Numbered from the stretch's first letter, positions 1 through 9,508 are shown. The stretch is DNA of 64,000 bases from Stenotrophomonas maltophilia (GCF_006974125.1 NZ_CP037858.1:248001-312000); one strand, 5' to 3'. Program-made: numbers and translations. The notes: generated by a model not told the origin, from the letters alone.

Positions 1-1
1 C

Positions 2-337
2 TGGCGGCAGATGGCGGTGCGTACCTTCCGCACGCGCAGCGATGGGCTGCTGGAACTGGACTACGACCCGGCGGTGATCCGTACCACGCGACCGTGGGTG
101 CTGTGGCTGCTGCGGCCGGTGCTGTGGCGCGCGGTGCGCGGGCTGACCTCGCGCGTGCCGGTGCTGGTGGTGCGTGGCGCCCTGTCCGACATCCTGCCGG
201 CCGACGTTGCACGGCAGATGGCGGCGACGTCGGAGAATGCCCGGCTGGTGGAGGTGCCGGATGTCGGCCACGCGCCCATGCTGTCCGAGCCTGAGGCGCG
301 TGACGCGATCCTGACCTTGCTGGAGCGTGTGGCGTGA
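2..337 (+). CDS. alpha/beta hydrolase, C-terminal fragment (partial)
   Basis: The reading frame is open from the window edge, so the N-terminus and nucleophile elbow are missing. The visible 112 residues hold the late alpha/beta-hydrolase pattern: a strand with VPVLVVRGALSDIL, where the Asp is the likely acid of the triad, then VEVPDVGHAPMLSEPEA, whose His is the likely catalytic base near the C-terminus. The stop overlaps the GTG start of the MaoC-like gene by 4 bp (GTGA), so the two are probably translationally coupled. Specific substrate cannot be judged from the fragment. Family call is secure; function is only 'hydrolase'. Confidence 0.75.
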   Translation, partial: WRQMAVRTFRTRSDGLLELDYDPAVIRTTRPWVLWLLRPVLWRAVRGLTSRVPVLVVRGALSDILPADVARQMAATSENARLVEVPDVGHAPMLSEPEARDAILTLLERVA

Positions 338-810
338 GTGCGGACAGCGGCCTGCCTCCCGCCCTGCAGGCGTTGCAGCAGTGGGCCGCCAGTGAGCGGC
401 TGAGTGGCGTGACCCGCGTGGACCAAGCGCGCATCGATGCTTTTGCCGACGCCACCGGCGACCACAACTGGATCCATGTCGATCCAGCACGGGCGCAGGC
501 GCAGATGCCGGGTGGGCATACCATCGCACATGGCTTCCTGTTGCTCTCGCTGACGGTGGAGGACGATGTGGCCGCCCTGGCCGGCTTCCCCGGCATCGCC
601 CACGTACTCAACTACGGCTTGAACAAGGTCCGCTTCCTGGCGCCGGTGCCGAGCGGGTCCGAGGTGCGGGTACGCTCGCAGCTGGTGTCACTGGATGCGC
701 GCCAGCCCGGCCAGTGGCTGCTGACCCAGCGCAAGGCCGTCGAGCGGGTCGCCGATGGCGAGCTGGCACTGGTCGCTGAGCAGCTGTCACTGATCGTGAT
801 CGCCGCCTAG
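334..810 (+). CDS. MaoC-like (R)-specific enoyl-CoA hydratase
   Basis: A 158-residue single hot-dog-fold protein of the MaoC family, which hydrates trans-2-enoyl-CoA to (R)-3-hydroxyacyl-CoA. The hydratase signature is visible in the first half: ADATGDHNWIHVDPARA, with the Asp/His dyad (D..H) expected for the active site, followed by GGHTIAHGFLLLS. Length fits single-domain MaoC proteins. The GTG start overlaps the preceding hydrolase stop by 4 bp, so the pair is an operon. Substrate chain length cannot be read from sequence. A link with fatty-acid or short-chain acyl-CoA metabolism is plausible, with an acyl-CoA ligase 4 kb downstream. Confidence 0.85.
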   Translation: MSADSGLPPALQALQQWAASERLSGVTRVDQARIDAFADATGDHNWIHVDPARAQAQMPGGHTIAHGFLLLSLTVEDDVAALAGFPGIAHVLNYGLNKVRFLAPVPSGSEVRVRSQLVSLDARQPGQWLLTQRKAVERVADGELALVAEQLSLIVIAA

Positions 811-846
811 CACCACCCTGCCCGGTTCTCTCCCTACACTGGAGCG

Positions 847-3800
847 ATGTTGACGCCCTCCATCGTCCTCTTCGCCTGCATTGCATGGACCGCACTGCTG
901 TTTGGCGTGGCTCTGTGGGGCGAGCGCCGGGGGCATCGGCTTTCGAAGGCATGGCCGCTCATCTATGCACTGTCGCTGGCGGTGCACTGCACCGCATGGA
1001 CGTACTACGGCGCGGCGTCGCAGGGGCTGCAATGGGGCTTCCCCATTCCGCCTACCCTCGCTGGCATGGCGCTGATCTTCGCGTTCGGCCTGCCGTTCCT
1101 GCTCCGCCTGGGGCGGCTGGCCAAGCAGCACAACAGTGCCACCATCGCCGACCTGGTGGTCGCACGGCTGCGTGCGGATCGCGGCCTTGGCTTCACCATC
1201 ACCCTGGTGGCACTGTTCGGCATCATTCCCTACATCGCGCTTCAGCTGAGAGCGGTCAGCCAAGGGCTGGGGGCACTGTTGGGTGATCGTTTCACATCTG
1301 CCGACTGGCAGCTGGACATGTCGTTCTGGTTCGCATTGACGATGGCCACCTTCACCCTGCTGTTCGGTGCGCGCAAGGCATCGGCCACCGAACCGAACCG
1401 CGGCATCGTGGTCGCATTGGGTCTGGAGTCGGTACTGAAGCTGACCGCTCTGCTGGCCATTGGCCTGTATGCGGCGCTGTCCGTGCACAAGGCCGGCACG
1501 CCGCTGCTGGAAAAGATGGCGCAGCTGCCGCCACCGGCCATCGTGCCGGACTATCTCACCATGGTTGCGCTGGGCGCCATCTCTGCATTCACCCTGCCGC
1601 ACCAGTTCCATGTCGGCGTGGTCGAGCTCCGCCAGACCTCGGACCTGAAGACGGCACGCTGGATGTTCCCCGTCTACCTGCTGCTGATCGGGCTGCCGTC
1701 GGTGCCGATGGCGTTGGCCGGTGCGGCGCAGCTGCCGGCATCGGTATCCCCCGACCTGTATGTGCTGGCCCTGCCCCAGGCTGGCGGCCATCACCTGCTT
1801 GCACTGCTGGCCTACCTGGGCAGCCTGAGCGCGGCCACCGGCATGATGATCCTCTCGGGGCTGACCCTGTCGATCATGCTTGGCAACCATGGATTCGGAT
1901 CGCACCTGCTCGGCAGCATCGGCGGCGTGGCCAATGCCGACCTGCGCCCGCGCGTTCTGGCGTTCCGACGTGCCGGCATCCTCGCCGTGTTCCTGATGGC
2001 GTGGCTGTACAGCCGCGCGATGAGCGATACCGAGGCACTCAGTGATTTCGGCCTGATGTCCTTCACCGCCCTCTCGCAGCTGGCACCGGCGGTGCTGCTG
2101 GCCGTGTACCGCCCACGCACGCCTTCCCCGGCCATCATGGCCGGCATCGTGCTGGGTTCGCTGGCCTGGCTGTGGCTGGTGTTGCTGCCGATGATGATCC
2201 CGGCCGCAACACCGTCGGCCAGTCCCGATGGACTGCACTGGCTGGCCGTGGTCTCGCTGCGCGTGCAACCCGGCCATATCGCGATCAGCATGGGCGCCAG
2301 CCTGGCGATCAATCTGCTGACCGTGGCCCTGGTGTCGAGGGCCGTGCGTCCGCCGCTACCCCGAAGGCGGGATGCGGTGGCTGCCGCTTCCCTGCGCAGG
2401 ACCGCCGGTCGCTTCCTGGGCCAGGAGCGTGCGCGCCAGCTGCTGGAGGGCCACGCCGGGCAGATGCTGGATGATGACCGGGTTACCGCCGTCGAGCGTG
2501 AGCTGACGGCCGTGGTCGGCGCAGGCATGGCACGGCTGCTGGTCGAAGCCGCACGCGAGGGTGGCGCCGCGCCGCTGGATGCGGTGACTCGCGCCGTTGG
2601 CGAAGCGACCCAGGTACTGCGCTTCAACCAGCGCCTGCTGGAAGCCGCGCTGGAGAACATGAGCCAGGGCATCAGCGTGGTGGATGCACAGCTGCAGCTG
2701 GTGGCCTGGAACAGCCGCTACGCCGCGTTGTTCAGGTTCCCGCCGGAGCTGCTGCAGGTCGGACAGCCCGTGGTCAACCTCACGGCATGGGCGCTGGACC
2801 AGCTGAAGATCGGTGACAGCCCCGGTGACACACCCGACAAGGCGCTGCAGCGCCGCGTTGCACACATGCGGCGTGGCACACCTCACCTGTCCGAGCGGGT
2901 TTTCCCCGACGACACCATCGTCGAGATCCGCGGCAACCCGATGCCGGGTGGTGGGTATGTGGCCACCTTCACCGATGTCACGGCGTTCCGCAGGGCGGAA
3001 GATGCACTCAAGCGCAGCAATGAAACCCTCGAGCACCGCGTGCAGGACCGCACAGCCCGGCTGGAGCAGGCGGTGCAGGAAGCCGAGCGCGCCAATGCGG
3101 CCAAAACCCGCTTCCTGACTGCCGTGGGCCACGACCTGATCCAGCCGCTGCATGCGGCACAGCTGCTGACCGACGCGATGTCGCAGCACATCGAATCGGA
3201 GTTCCTCGACAGCTTCCTGCACCAGATCCGTGGTGCGCTGGATTCCACCGATGACCTGCTGTCCGGCCTGCTGGACATCTCTCGGCTGGAGGCCGGTGGG
3301 CTGGTGGCCGATCCTCGGCCGTTCGCGGTGTCGAACGTACTGGATCCGCTTGCACAGGAGTTCGCCGTGCTCGCGGCCGCCCGCGGCCTGCAGTTCGGCT
3401 ATGTGCGAAGCCATGCCTGGGTTCACAGCGATCCACTGCTGCTGCGCCGGGTGCTGCAGAACTTCCTGGCCAATGCCATCCGCTACACCCGCCGTGGCGG
3501 CGTGCTGCTGGGGGTCCGCCGCCAGGGCCAGAGGCTGTCGATTGGCGTGCATGACACCGGCCCCGGCATTGCACCGGAGCAACAGGCGGTGGTCTTCGAA
3601 GAATTCCACCGGATCGATCGCAGCAATGGCCAGGGCCTGGGGCTTGGCCTGACCATCGCCCACCGCATCGCCGATCTGCTGCATGCACCCCTGCACCTGC
3701 GCAGCGTGCCCGGGCACGGCTCGGCCTTCTCGATCAGCGTGACCCGCGCTGAGCGTCCGGAAGCACCGCGCGGCGGGCCCATGGTCAATGGCAGCACCGC

Positions 3801-4179
3801 CCTCAAGGGCATCCGCGTGCTGGTGGTGGACAACGACCCGGTTGCGCTGGAGGCGATGCGGCAGCTGCTGCACTCCTGGGGATGTGATGTCATTGCGGCA
3901 ACGGGCGCCGATGTGATCGGAGCATCAGCACATGAGGCCGCGCTGTGGCTGTTCGACTATCACCTGGACGACGGTGATACCGGTGTCGCGTTGTGGAAGC
4001 GGCTGTCGACCATGCATGGGCTGCGGCCGACGGTGATCCTCAGTGCGGACACCGGCAGCGCGACGCGCGATGCAGTGCGTGGCGCGGGGCTCTCATTGTT
4101 GAGCAAGCCGTTCAAGCCGCTTGCACTTCGCTGGGCGATCAACCACCTGCTGGCCGCGAGCACTGCGGCCACGCCCTGA
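847..4179 (+). CDS. crbS: hybrid sensor histidine kinase with sodium/solute symporter-like input domain (CrbS/MxtR type)
   Basis: 1110 residues. About residues 1-500 form a multi-pass membrane region resembling SSS/PutP-type symporters (for example AFGLPFLLRLGRLAKQ, TLPHQFHVGVVEL). Then come a linker, a PAS domain near 595-715 (ENMSQGISVVDAQ), a short coiled coil, HisKA with H762 in VGHDLIQP, an HATPase (N-box NFLANAIRYTRRG, G-box DTGPGIAP) and a C-terminal receiver whose likely acceptor is D1037 in LFDYHLDDG. This order and length match CrbS/MxtR kinases, which with CrbR/ErdR control acetate and short-chain acyl assimilation. The partner LuxR-type regulator converges 4 bp downstream and an acyl-CoA ligase follows, supporting the assignment. 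The ATG start follows closely on the MaoC gene. Confidence 0.82.
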   Translation: MLTPSIVLFACIAWTALLFGVALWGERRGHRLSKAWPLIYALSLAVHCTAWTYYGAASQGLQWGFPIPPTLAGMALIFAFGLPFLLRLGRLAKQHNSATIADLVVARLRADRGLGFTITLVALFGIIPYIALQLRAVSQGLGALLGDRFTSADWQLDMSFWFALTMATFTLLFGARKASATEPNRGIVVALGLESVLKLTALLAIGLYAALSVHKAGTPLLEKMAQLPPPAIVPDYLTMVALGAISAFTLPHQFHVGVVELRQTSDLKTARWMFPVYLLLIGLPSVPMALAGAAQLPASVSPDLYVLALPQAGGHHLLALLAYLGSLSAATGMMILSGLTLSIMLGNHGFGSHLLGSIGGVANADLRPRVLAFRRAGILAVFLMAWLYSRAMSDTEALSDFGLMSFTALSQLAPAVLLAVYRPRTPSPAIMAGIVLGSLAWLWLVLLPMMIPAATPSASPDGLHWLAVVSLRVQPGHIAISMGASLAINLLTVALVSRAVRPPLPRRRDAVAAASLRRTAGRFLGQERARQLLEGHAGQMLDDDRVTAVERELTAVVGAGMARLLVEAAREGGAAPLDAVTRAVGEATQVLRFNQRLLEAALENMSQGISVVDAQLQLVAWNSRYAALFRFPPELLQVGQPVVNLTAWALDQLKIGDSPGDTPDKALQRRVAHMRRGTPHLSERVFPDDTIVEIRGNPMPGGGYVATFTDVTAFRRAEDALKRSNETLEHRVQDRTARLEQAVQEAERANAAKTRFLTAVGHDLIQPLHAAQLLTDAMSQHIESEFLDSFLHQIRGALDSTDDLLSGLLDISRLEAGGLVADPRPFAVSNVLDPLAQEFAVLAAARGLQFGYVRSHAWVHSDPLLLRRVLQNFLANAIRYTRRGGVLLGVRRQGQRLSIGVHDTGPGIAPEQQAVVFEEFHRIDRSNGQGLGLGLTIAHRIADLLHAPLHLRSVPGHGSAFSISVTRAERPEAPRGGPMVNGSTALKGIRVLVVDNDPVALEAMRQLLHSWGCDVIAATGADVIGASAHEAALWLFDYHLDDGDTGVALWKRLSTMHGLRPTVILSADTGSATRDAVRGAGLSLLSKPFKPLALRWAINHLLAASTAATP

Positions 4180-4183
4180 TCCA

Positions 4184-4858
4184 TCAGGGCCCGGGCGCTT
4201 CTTCGATCTGCCGGGATGGATCGGCCAGTCCCATTTCGTGCAGCACGCGGATGGCCTGCGCGCGGTTGCGTACCCCCAGCCGCTCCATGATGCGTGTCAT
4301 GTGCGCCTTGACCGTGCGCAGCTGCACACCCAGCCGGTCAGCAATCTGCTTGTTGAGCAGCCCTTCGGCCACCAGGCCCAGTACCTTGTACTGGTGAGCG
4401 GAAAGGCTGGCCAGGCGCGCGGCCAGATCGGCGTCCCTGCTGAACGGCGCAACGCGCGCCACCGGCTCCCGCAGCACGGCCGGAATCCAGCGTTCGCCCT
4501 CCAGTACCGACTGCAGCGCCGCCTGCAGCTCGTGCAGGCCCGAACTCTTGGGCAGATAAGCAGCCGCGCCGAGGTCGATGGCACGCCGGATCACCTGCGG
4601 TTCCTCATTGGCCGAGACGATGATGATCGCCAGCCCCGGCTGCAGCGCACGGATGGTCGCCAGGCCAGCAAGCCCGTGGTTGCCCGGCATGTGCAGGTCC
4701 AGCAGCATCAGGTCGATCGACTGGCTTTCCAGCGCATCGAGCACGCTGTCCAGCGAATCGGCTTCGCGGATCTGCAGGCCGGCGACCGCCTCTTCGGCCG
4801 CGCGATGCAGCGCCGCGCGGAACAAGGGATGGTCGTCGGCGATGAGCAGGGTCGGCAT
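4184..4858 (-). CDS. crbR: LuxR/NarL-family response regulator (CrbR/ErdR type)
   Basis: 224 residues: a receiver domain (DD in LLIADDHPLF, phospho-acceptor D54 in LLDLHMPG, Lys in YLPKSSG) followed by a C-terminal LuxR helix-turn-helix (LSAHQYKVLGLVAEGLLNKQIADRL..RTVKAHM). It is convergent with the hybrid kinase gene, 4 bp apart, and divergent from the acyl-CoA ligase. CrbR/ErdR regulators activate acetyl-CoA synthetase and related genes. Here the divergent ligase is the obvious candidate target. The specific name rests on partner architecture and context, not on sequence comparison. Confidence 0.8.
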   Translation of the reverse strand: MPTLLIADDHPLFRAALHRAAEEAVAGLQIREADSLDSVLDALESQSIDLMLLDLHMPGNHGLAGLATIRALQPGLAIIIVSANEEPQVIRRAIDLGAAAYLPKSSGLHELQAALQSVLEGERWIPAVLREPVARVAPFSRDADLAARLASLSAHQYKVLGLVAEGLLNKQIADRLGVQLRTVKAHMTRIMERLGVRNRAQAIRVLHEMGLADPSRQIEEAPGP

Positions 4859-4898
4859 GTCCAGGTGAGATTAGCAAATCGGGTGCGCGCGGGAACAG

Positions 4899-4910
4899 GT
4901 ACCTAGGTAC
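4899..4910. promoter_or_regulatory. GTACCTAGGTAC palindrome between crbR and the acyl-CoA ligase
   Basis: A perfect 12-bp palindrome sits in the 129-bp divergent intergenic region, and a further GTAC lies 4 bp beyond it (gctgGTAC). It is 77 bp upstream of the ligase start and 41 bp upstream of the regulator start, a fitting position for a CrbR-type operator. No experimental site is known to me for this organism; this is inference from symmetry and position. Confidence 0.35.
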
Positions 4911-4987
4911 GCTGGTACAGCAGGAAGGGCTTGCTAGTGTGGTGCGGAGAAGGCCGGCGACCGCAACGCCGCCCACGAGGAAATGCC

Positions 4988-6634
4988 ATGTCATCCGCCC
5001 CCACTCCCGATGCCCATGCCTATCCACTGCTGATCAAGCAGCTGCTGCTGATGCCGCTGGCGGTGAGTCCTGAACAGGAAATCGTCCATGGCGACCAGGT
5101 CCGTTTCAATTACCGCACCCTGCAGGTGCGCATTGGCCAGCTGGCGGGCCTGTTGACCTCGTTGGGAGTCGGCCACGGCGACACGGTGGCAGTGATGGAC
5201 TGGGACAGCAACCGCTACCTGGAGGCCTATTTCGCGGTGCCGATGATCGGTGCGGTGCTGATGATGGTGAACGTGCGCCTGGCCCCCGAGCAGATCGCGT
5301 ACACGCTGAACCACAGCGGCGCGCGGGTGATCCTGGCCAACCGCGAGTTCCTGCCGCTGCTGGACGCCATCGACGAGCAGCTGCCGGACCTGCGCACGCG
5401 CATCCTGCTGGACGATGCCGGTGGCCCGCTGCCGCCAGGCTTCGCCACCGAGTACGAAGCGGGCCTGCGTGATGCCACGCCGGTCGTCCGCTTCCCGGAC
5501 TTCGACGAGAATGCCCGTGCCACGGTGTTCTACACCACGGGAACCACCGGGCAGCCCAAGGGCGTCTGTTTCAGCCACCGGCAACTGGTGCTGCATTCGC
5601 TGGCGGCGATGGCCGCGCTCGGCGGCGCACCCCGCCAGGGACGCCTGCATCGCGACGATGTCTACATGCCGATCACCCCGATGTTCCATGTGCACGCGTG
5701 GGGCCTGCCCTACGTGGCAACCGCGATGGGCATCAAGCAGGTCTATCCGGGGCGCTACCTGCCGGCCAGCCTGCTGGCACTGATCGCCCGCGAGAAGGTG
5801 ACCTTCTCGCATTGCGTGCCAACCATCCTGCACATGCTGCTGGAGCACCCGGACGCGGCGCAGACCGACCTCGAGGGCTGGAAGGTGATCATCGGCGGTG
5901 CCGCCCTGCCCCGTGCCCTGGCGCAGCGTGCACTGGCACGGGGCATCGACATCTTCGGCGGCTATGGCATGTCCGAGACCTGCCCGCTGCTCACCATCGC
6001 CCAGATCGATGTGGAAGACGTGACCGATGAGGATGAGGTGCTGTCACTGCGGACCAAGGCCGGCCTGCCGGTGCCGCTGGTGGACCTGCGCATCGTCGAT
6101 CCGGACATGGCGGATGTTGCCCACGACGGCATCGCCACCGGGGAAGTCGTGGCGCGCGCACCCTGGCTCACCCAGGGCTACCTGCATGATCCGGAGGCCT
6201 CGGCGTCGCTGTGGGCCGGTGGCTACCTGCATACCGGTGACATCGGCAACATCGATGAGGGCGGCTACCTGCGCGTGACCGACCGCATCAAGGATGTGAT
6301 CAAGACCGGTGGCGAGTGGATTTCCTCGCTCGCGCTGGAAGACATCATCGCGCTGCATCCGGCGGTCAGCGAGGTCGCGGTGATCGGTATCGCTGATGCG
6401 AAATGGGGTGAACGGCCGCTGCCACTGGTGGTCAGGCAGGCAGGCCGTGACGTGTCAGAAGCGGAGATCATCGAACTGGTCGCAACGCGCAGCCGTTCCG
6501 GAGACATCTCACGCTATGCGATACCGGACCGCGTGAGCTTCGTGGATGCAATCGAGCGGACCAGCGTGGGCAAGATCAACAAGAAGAAGCTGCGCACCCT
6601 GCATGATCCGGGCCCCGGCACCGGCGGGGGCTGA
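4988..6634 (+). CDS. fatty acyl-CoA ligase (AMP-binding, AlkK-like)
   Basis: 548 residues of the ANL adenylate-forming superfamily, activating a carboxylic acid to acyl-AMP and then acyl-CoA. The P-loop motif YTTGTTGQPKG lies at about residues 183-192, the A5-type GGYGMSETCP near 322, the adenine/ribose motif YLHTGDIGNIDEGGYL and hinge DRIKDVIKTGGEWIS further on, and the catalytic Lys in VGKINKKKL near the end. Sequence style is that of medium/long-chain AlkK-type ligases rather than acetyl-CoA synthetase (Acs is about 650 residues). The ATG at 4988 is preceded by ACGAGGAAA. It is transcribed away from crbR, consistent with control by it. Confidence 0.87.
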   Translation: MSSAPTPDAHAYPLLIKQLLLMPLAVSPEQEIVHGDQVRFNYRTLQVRIGQLAGLLTSLGVGHGDTVAVMDWDSNRYLEAYFAVPMIGAVLMMVNVRLAPEQIAYTLNHSGARVILANREFLPLLDAIDEQLPDLRTRILLDDAGGPLPPGFATEYEAGLRDATPVVRFPDFDENARATVFYTTGTTGQPKGVCFSHRQLVLHSLAAMAALGGAPRQGRLHRDDVYMPITPMFHVHAWGLPYVATAMGIKQVYPGRYLPASLLALIAREKVTFSHCVPTILHMLLEHPDAAQTDLEGWKVIIGGAALPRALAQRALARGIDIFGGYGMSETCPLLTIAQIDVEDVTDEDEVLSLRTKAGLPVPLVDLRIVDPDMADVAHDGIATGEVVARAPWLTQGYLHDPEASASLWAGGYLHTGDIGNIDEGGYLRVTDRIKDVIKTGGEWISSLALEDIIALHPAVSEVAVIGIADAKWGERPLPLVVRQAGRDVSEAEIIELVATRSRSGDISRYAIPDRVSFVDAIERTSVGKINKKKLRTLHDPGPGTGGG

Positions 6635-6646
6635 CGCCCCTGCCGG
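6621..6646. terminator. bidirectional hairpin between convergent genes
   Basis: An 11-bp stem (CCGGCGGGGGC pairing with GCCCCTGCCGG, one wobble) and a 4-nt loop overlap the stop codon of the acyl-CoA ligase gene and sit just before the end of the convergent flavin reductase gene. There is no T-run on either side, so intrinsic termination is plausible but not certain. Confidence 0.45.
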
Positions 6647-6652
6647 CACCGC

Positions 6653-7252
6653 TCAAGCGCGCGACGCCCCGCCCTGCAGCAGCTGCACCCAGCTCTGGAA
6701 TCCCTCCAGGAACCGCAGCAGGCGCTTGCGCGTCGCCGCGTCGAAATCTTCCGCGTCATTGTCGTAGGCGGCCGCCGCTTCGGCCACATAGAGCTGTGGC
6801 GAGGCCATGGTCAATGCACCCATGGCGGTCAGTGTATGGCGCAGCTGCGACTGCGCGAGTTTGGTGCCCCAGTGACCCGGCGTGGCGCCGATGATCGTCA
6901 CCGGCTTGGCCGAAAGGACCGTGCGGTACTCGGCATCGTCGCGGGACAGCCAATCGAGCGTGTTCTTGAGTACACCAGGCAGTGACTGGCTGTACTCCGG
7001 CGTGGCGATCAGTACGCCGTCAGCGGCTGCAATGGCCGCGCGCAGGCGCTTGACCCCGGCAGGGCCGGTCGGGTCGGCGGCTTCCAGGTCTTCGTCGAAC
7101 AGCGGAATATCGGCAATGGTGTCATGCACGGTCAGCAGCAGGCCCGGAGGCGCGGCGCCTGCCGCCGCCCTGACCAGGCGCCGGTTGTAACTGTTGCCAC
7201 GCAGGCTGCCGGAAAACGCCAGGATGTTCAGCGGTGGAGGGTTGTCGGACAT
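6653..7252 (-). CDS. NADPH-dependent FMN reductase family protein
   Basis: 199 residues with the flavodoxin-like fold of NADPH-dependent FMN/quinone (chromate) reductases. The FMN phosphate loop is AFSGSLRGNSYNRRL near the N-terminus, and the second flavin loop is TPEYSQSLPGVLKNTLDWLSR, diagnostic of this family. Such enzymes reduce quinones, azo dyes or chromate using NADPH, giving redox protection. The ATG at 7252 is preceded by GAGGAAA on the minus strand. It is probably monocistronic. Confidence 0.88.
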   Translation of the reverse strand: MSDNPPPLNILAFSGSLRGNSYNRRLVRAAAGAAPPGLLLTVHDTIADIPLFDEDLEAADPTGPAGVKRLRAAIAAADGVLIATPEYSQSLPGVLKNTLDWLSRDDAEYRTVLSAKPVTIIGATPGHWGTKLAQSQLRHTLTAMGALTMASPQLYVAEAAAAYDNDAEDFDAATRKRLLRFLEGFQSWVQLLQGGASRA

Positions 7253-7467
7253 GCGGGTTTCCTCGGATGCGTCAGTGCGGGATCACGGGCCAGACGCCGA
7301 CAGCACGGGTGGGCCATGGCCAGACTGGATCTGCAGAGGATCACGGCTCCGGCGGCGTAGTGCCTTCGTCCTTGCTACTCCCTCTTCCAGGGCGAACAAG
7401 GCGCGGCGGGGCAGTCGAGCACGTGCCACTGCCCCCGTTGCGGCCCATGCCCAGCCACACCGTACGC

Positions 7468-9234
7468 CTACTGCACGGGCTGGCTGGCTTCAGTGATGGA
7501 CACAGGTCGTGCCATGCTGTCGAACGTATTGACCTTCCAGATATAGCGTACGCCATCCTGCTCGATGACCTTCTGCAACAACGGTATCTGCTTGGCTGCG
7601 ATGATTCCACTTGCACGCTGATATGCCGGTCGCCCGGCCAACGCCGGATAGCTCCCGGAAGCGTCAAGCTGATAGCTGAGGGTGGTTGCGCGGCCCGGCT
7701 GGACCGATGAAAGCAGATAGCCTTCGTCCACATTGAATCGATTGCCAAAGGTGTGCCGGGTGGTGACACCCTCTGCATCCTTGACGTCCACCCACTTCGT
7801 GGCCGGCGAATTCGCCTGGCACGGTTCCTTGCTGCCGTCGGCATAGCACCCGTTGGCCGGGCCGTAGCTGTAGGCCCACGTATAAGGCTGGTCGATGCCC
7901 GGCCCGGTGACTGTCTTGGAAACCAGCGACCACATGTAGTACTTGGCGGGCGTGTATTCGATCGAGTCAAGGAAACCGCTACCCGTGCTGTCGGGCATAT
8001 TGCAGCCATAACGCGCCCACGAGCGGCCATGCAGCGTCGGCTCAAACCGATACTTCGCCACTGCGCCACTGGGATGGCGGATCGAACCGGAATGGCCGTA
8101 GGTCACCACACCCGGATTCCGGCAGAAACCCCGCTCTGCGGGGACGGCACCGGCACCCATGGTGCCTACATTGAACCCCGTACTCTGCCAGTAGGACTGG
8201 TCTGGGAAGGTGACCTTGTAGCCACCCACGACAGTACCGTAGGTCCACGTCCTCCCGCCCGCATGGACCGCACTCACTTCGCTTGGCAGCGTGCTGGGCG
8301 ATCCAGCCGTCCACTCGAGATCGACGATGCGGCCGTCGTTGGCTGCGATGCGCAGCAACTGCCGCGGATTTGCCGGATCCCACGTGTAGGTCACCGAATT
8401 ACCAGACCGGTCTCGGGCACTGGTCGGAAGAATATGGAACTCCTGCCGGAAAAGAACGAACTCGAACTCCGTAACCGAGCCGAAGTTTCCCCGCGAGTAC
8501 CCCTTCTTGATCAATGGCGGTCCGCTACCAAGGCTGGCCATATGATTGAGCGTGTAGGTGATACCGGCAGGCGTCGTGACTTCGAAGCCTTCACCCGCCC
8601 CATCGTCCATGGCGACGCAGCGGATGACATTGCCGCTCTTGGTTCGCATCGGGTAGGCATGGCCTGTACTTGGCACGGGCCATTCGTTGCTTTGCACGAG
8701 TAGATCCTCGTCACCGGTCTCTGGCAGGTAGAGCTGCGTTCCATGCCAGAACTCGTCGGGGTTGAAGTACTCGGTGAATGTCCCCGGCCCTGTCGGCGTC
8801 TGTGCCTTCACCGTGACGATCTCGGTTGGAGGCGGGGTGAACTTCGAACAGCGGTTGAGCGGCTCGGCCACCACGTAGTTCTTCCACCCACCCTGGGTGC
8901 TGAACGTTCCATACACCCTGGGCAGGGCCAGGTCCCACACCCCGAACATGCCCAATCCCTGCCGGCCCTGCGCACCTGCCACCAAGCGCCGCTTGATGCT
9001 CACCTCCAGCGCACTGTTGCCCGGCAGGTCGACGTCCGTCTGCAGAAATTCCACCGAGCCGGTAAACAGCCCGATCTTTTCCCCGAACATATCTCCGGTA
9101 TCCAGCTGCAGAATCTGCCCGCGGGCATTCAGCGCCGCCGCGTAATCCTCCATCACCGTCGAGCCACGGTTGGCGCTCGACGCAGGCAGGGCCGTCATAC
9201 ACAGCAGCGCAGCTGCCGCAATCCTTGCGTACAT
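7468..9234 (-). CDS. exported RHS-like protein, short, without a toxin or core
   Basis: 588 residues with a signal peptide (MYARIAAAALLCMTALPASSA). The body shows features of RHS/YD-type proteins: GNSVTYTWDPANPRQLLRIAANDGRIVDLEWT, GITYTLNHMAS, and repeated Y/G-rich strands. Full RHS proteins exceed about 1300 residues and end in a conserved core plus a variable toxin. This one stops after the N-terminal portion at SITEASQPVQ, so it is either a short orphan family or a decayed remnant. SD is GAGGGGGAC before ATG. Function is not assigned. The divergent spacer to the next gene holds a possible gene remnant. Confidence 0.65.
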   Translation of the reverse strand: MYARIAAAALLCMTALPASSANRGSTVMEDYAAALNARGQILQLDTGDMFGEKIGLFTGSVEFLQTDVDLPGNSALEVSIKRRLVAGAQGRQGLGMFGVWDLALPRVYGTFSTQGGWKNYVVAEPLNRCSKFTPPPTEIVTVKAQTPTGPGTFTEYFNPDEFWHGTQLYLPETGDEDLLVQSNEWPVPSTGHAYPMRTKSGNVIRCVAMDDGAGEGFEVTTPAGITYTLNHMASLGSGPPLIKKGYSRGNFGSVTEFEFVLFRQEFHILPTSARDRSGNSVTYTWDPANPRQLLRIAANDGRIVDLEWTAGSPSTLPSEVSAVHAGGRTWTYGTVVGGYKVTFPDQSYWQSTGFNVGTMGAGAVPAERGFCRNPGVVTYGHSGSIRHPSGAVAKYRFEPTLHGRSWARYGCNMPDSTGSGFLDSIEYTPAKYYMWSLVSKTVTGPGIDQPYTWAYSYGPANGCYADGSKEPCQANSPATKWVDVKDAEGVTTRHTFGNRFNVDEGYLLSSVQPGRATTLSYQLDASGSYPALAGRPAYQRASGIIAAKQIPLLQKVIEQDGVRYIWKVNTFDSMARPVSITEASQPVQ

Positions 9235-9351
9235 GATGTCCCCCTCGTAGACGAAGCAGAGCTTACTTCGCGCTCGTCGGCACCCGCAAGGATGATTCCC
9301 CGCACGTCACAGCATCCTGACCCACCACGGCGGCTCTGGGAACGCCGTCAC

Positions 9352-9508
9352 TCAGATTCGCGTCGTGGCCATGAACCGTTGGCGGTCCTGCTGCGTGCGG
9401 CGACGGATCTCCTCCAGCACGTCCTGGGCGCGCTGCTGCTGGGGCGCGACGGCACGCGGACGCAGGCACCACCGCGCCGGCTGCGAAAGGCAACGGCAGG
9501 ATCGACAT
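9352..9508 (-). pseudogene. possible remnant of a small gene
   Basis: In the 433-bp spacer 9235-9667 the minus strand shows a hydrophobic start (MSILPLPFAAGAVV from 9508) in one frame, and in another frame a helix-like, Gln/Arg/Glu-rich tail (RAQDVLEEIRRRTQQDR) ending at 9352. Joined by one frameshift they would give a small protein of about 50 residues; as written they are in different frames. No family is recognised. The rest of the spacer shows nothing I can support. Confidence 0.25.

Noticed and set aside
787..3873. Two long minus-strand ORFs (496 and 505 residues)
   Set aside because: Antisense to the hybrid kinase gene whose domains are intact along the whole length.
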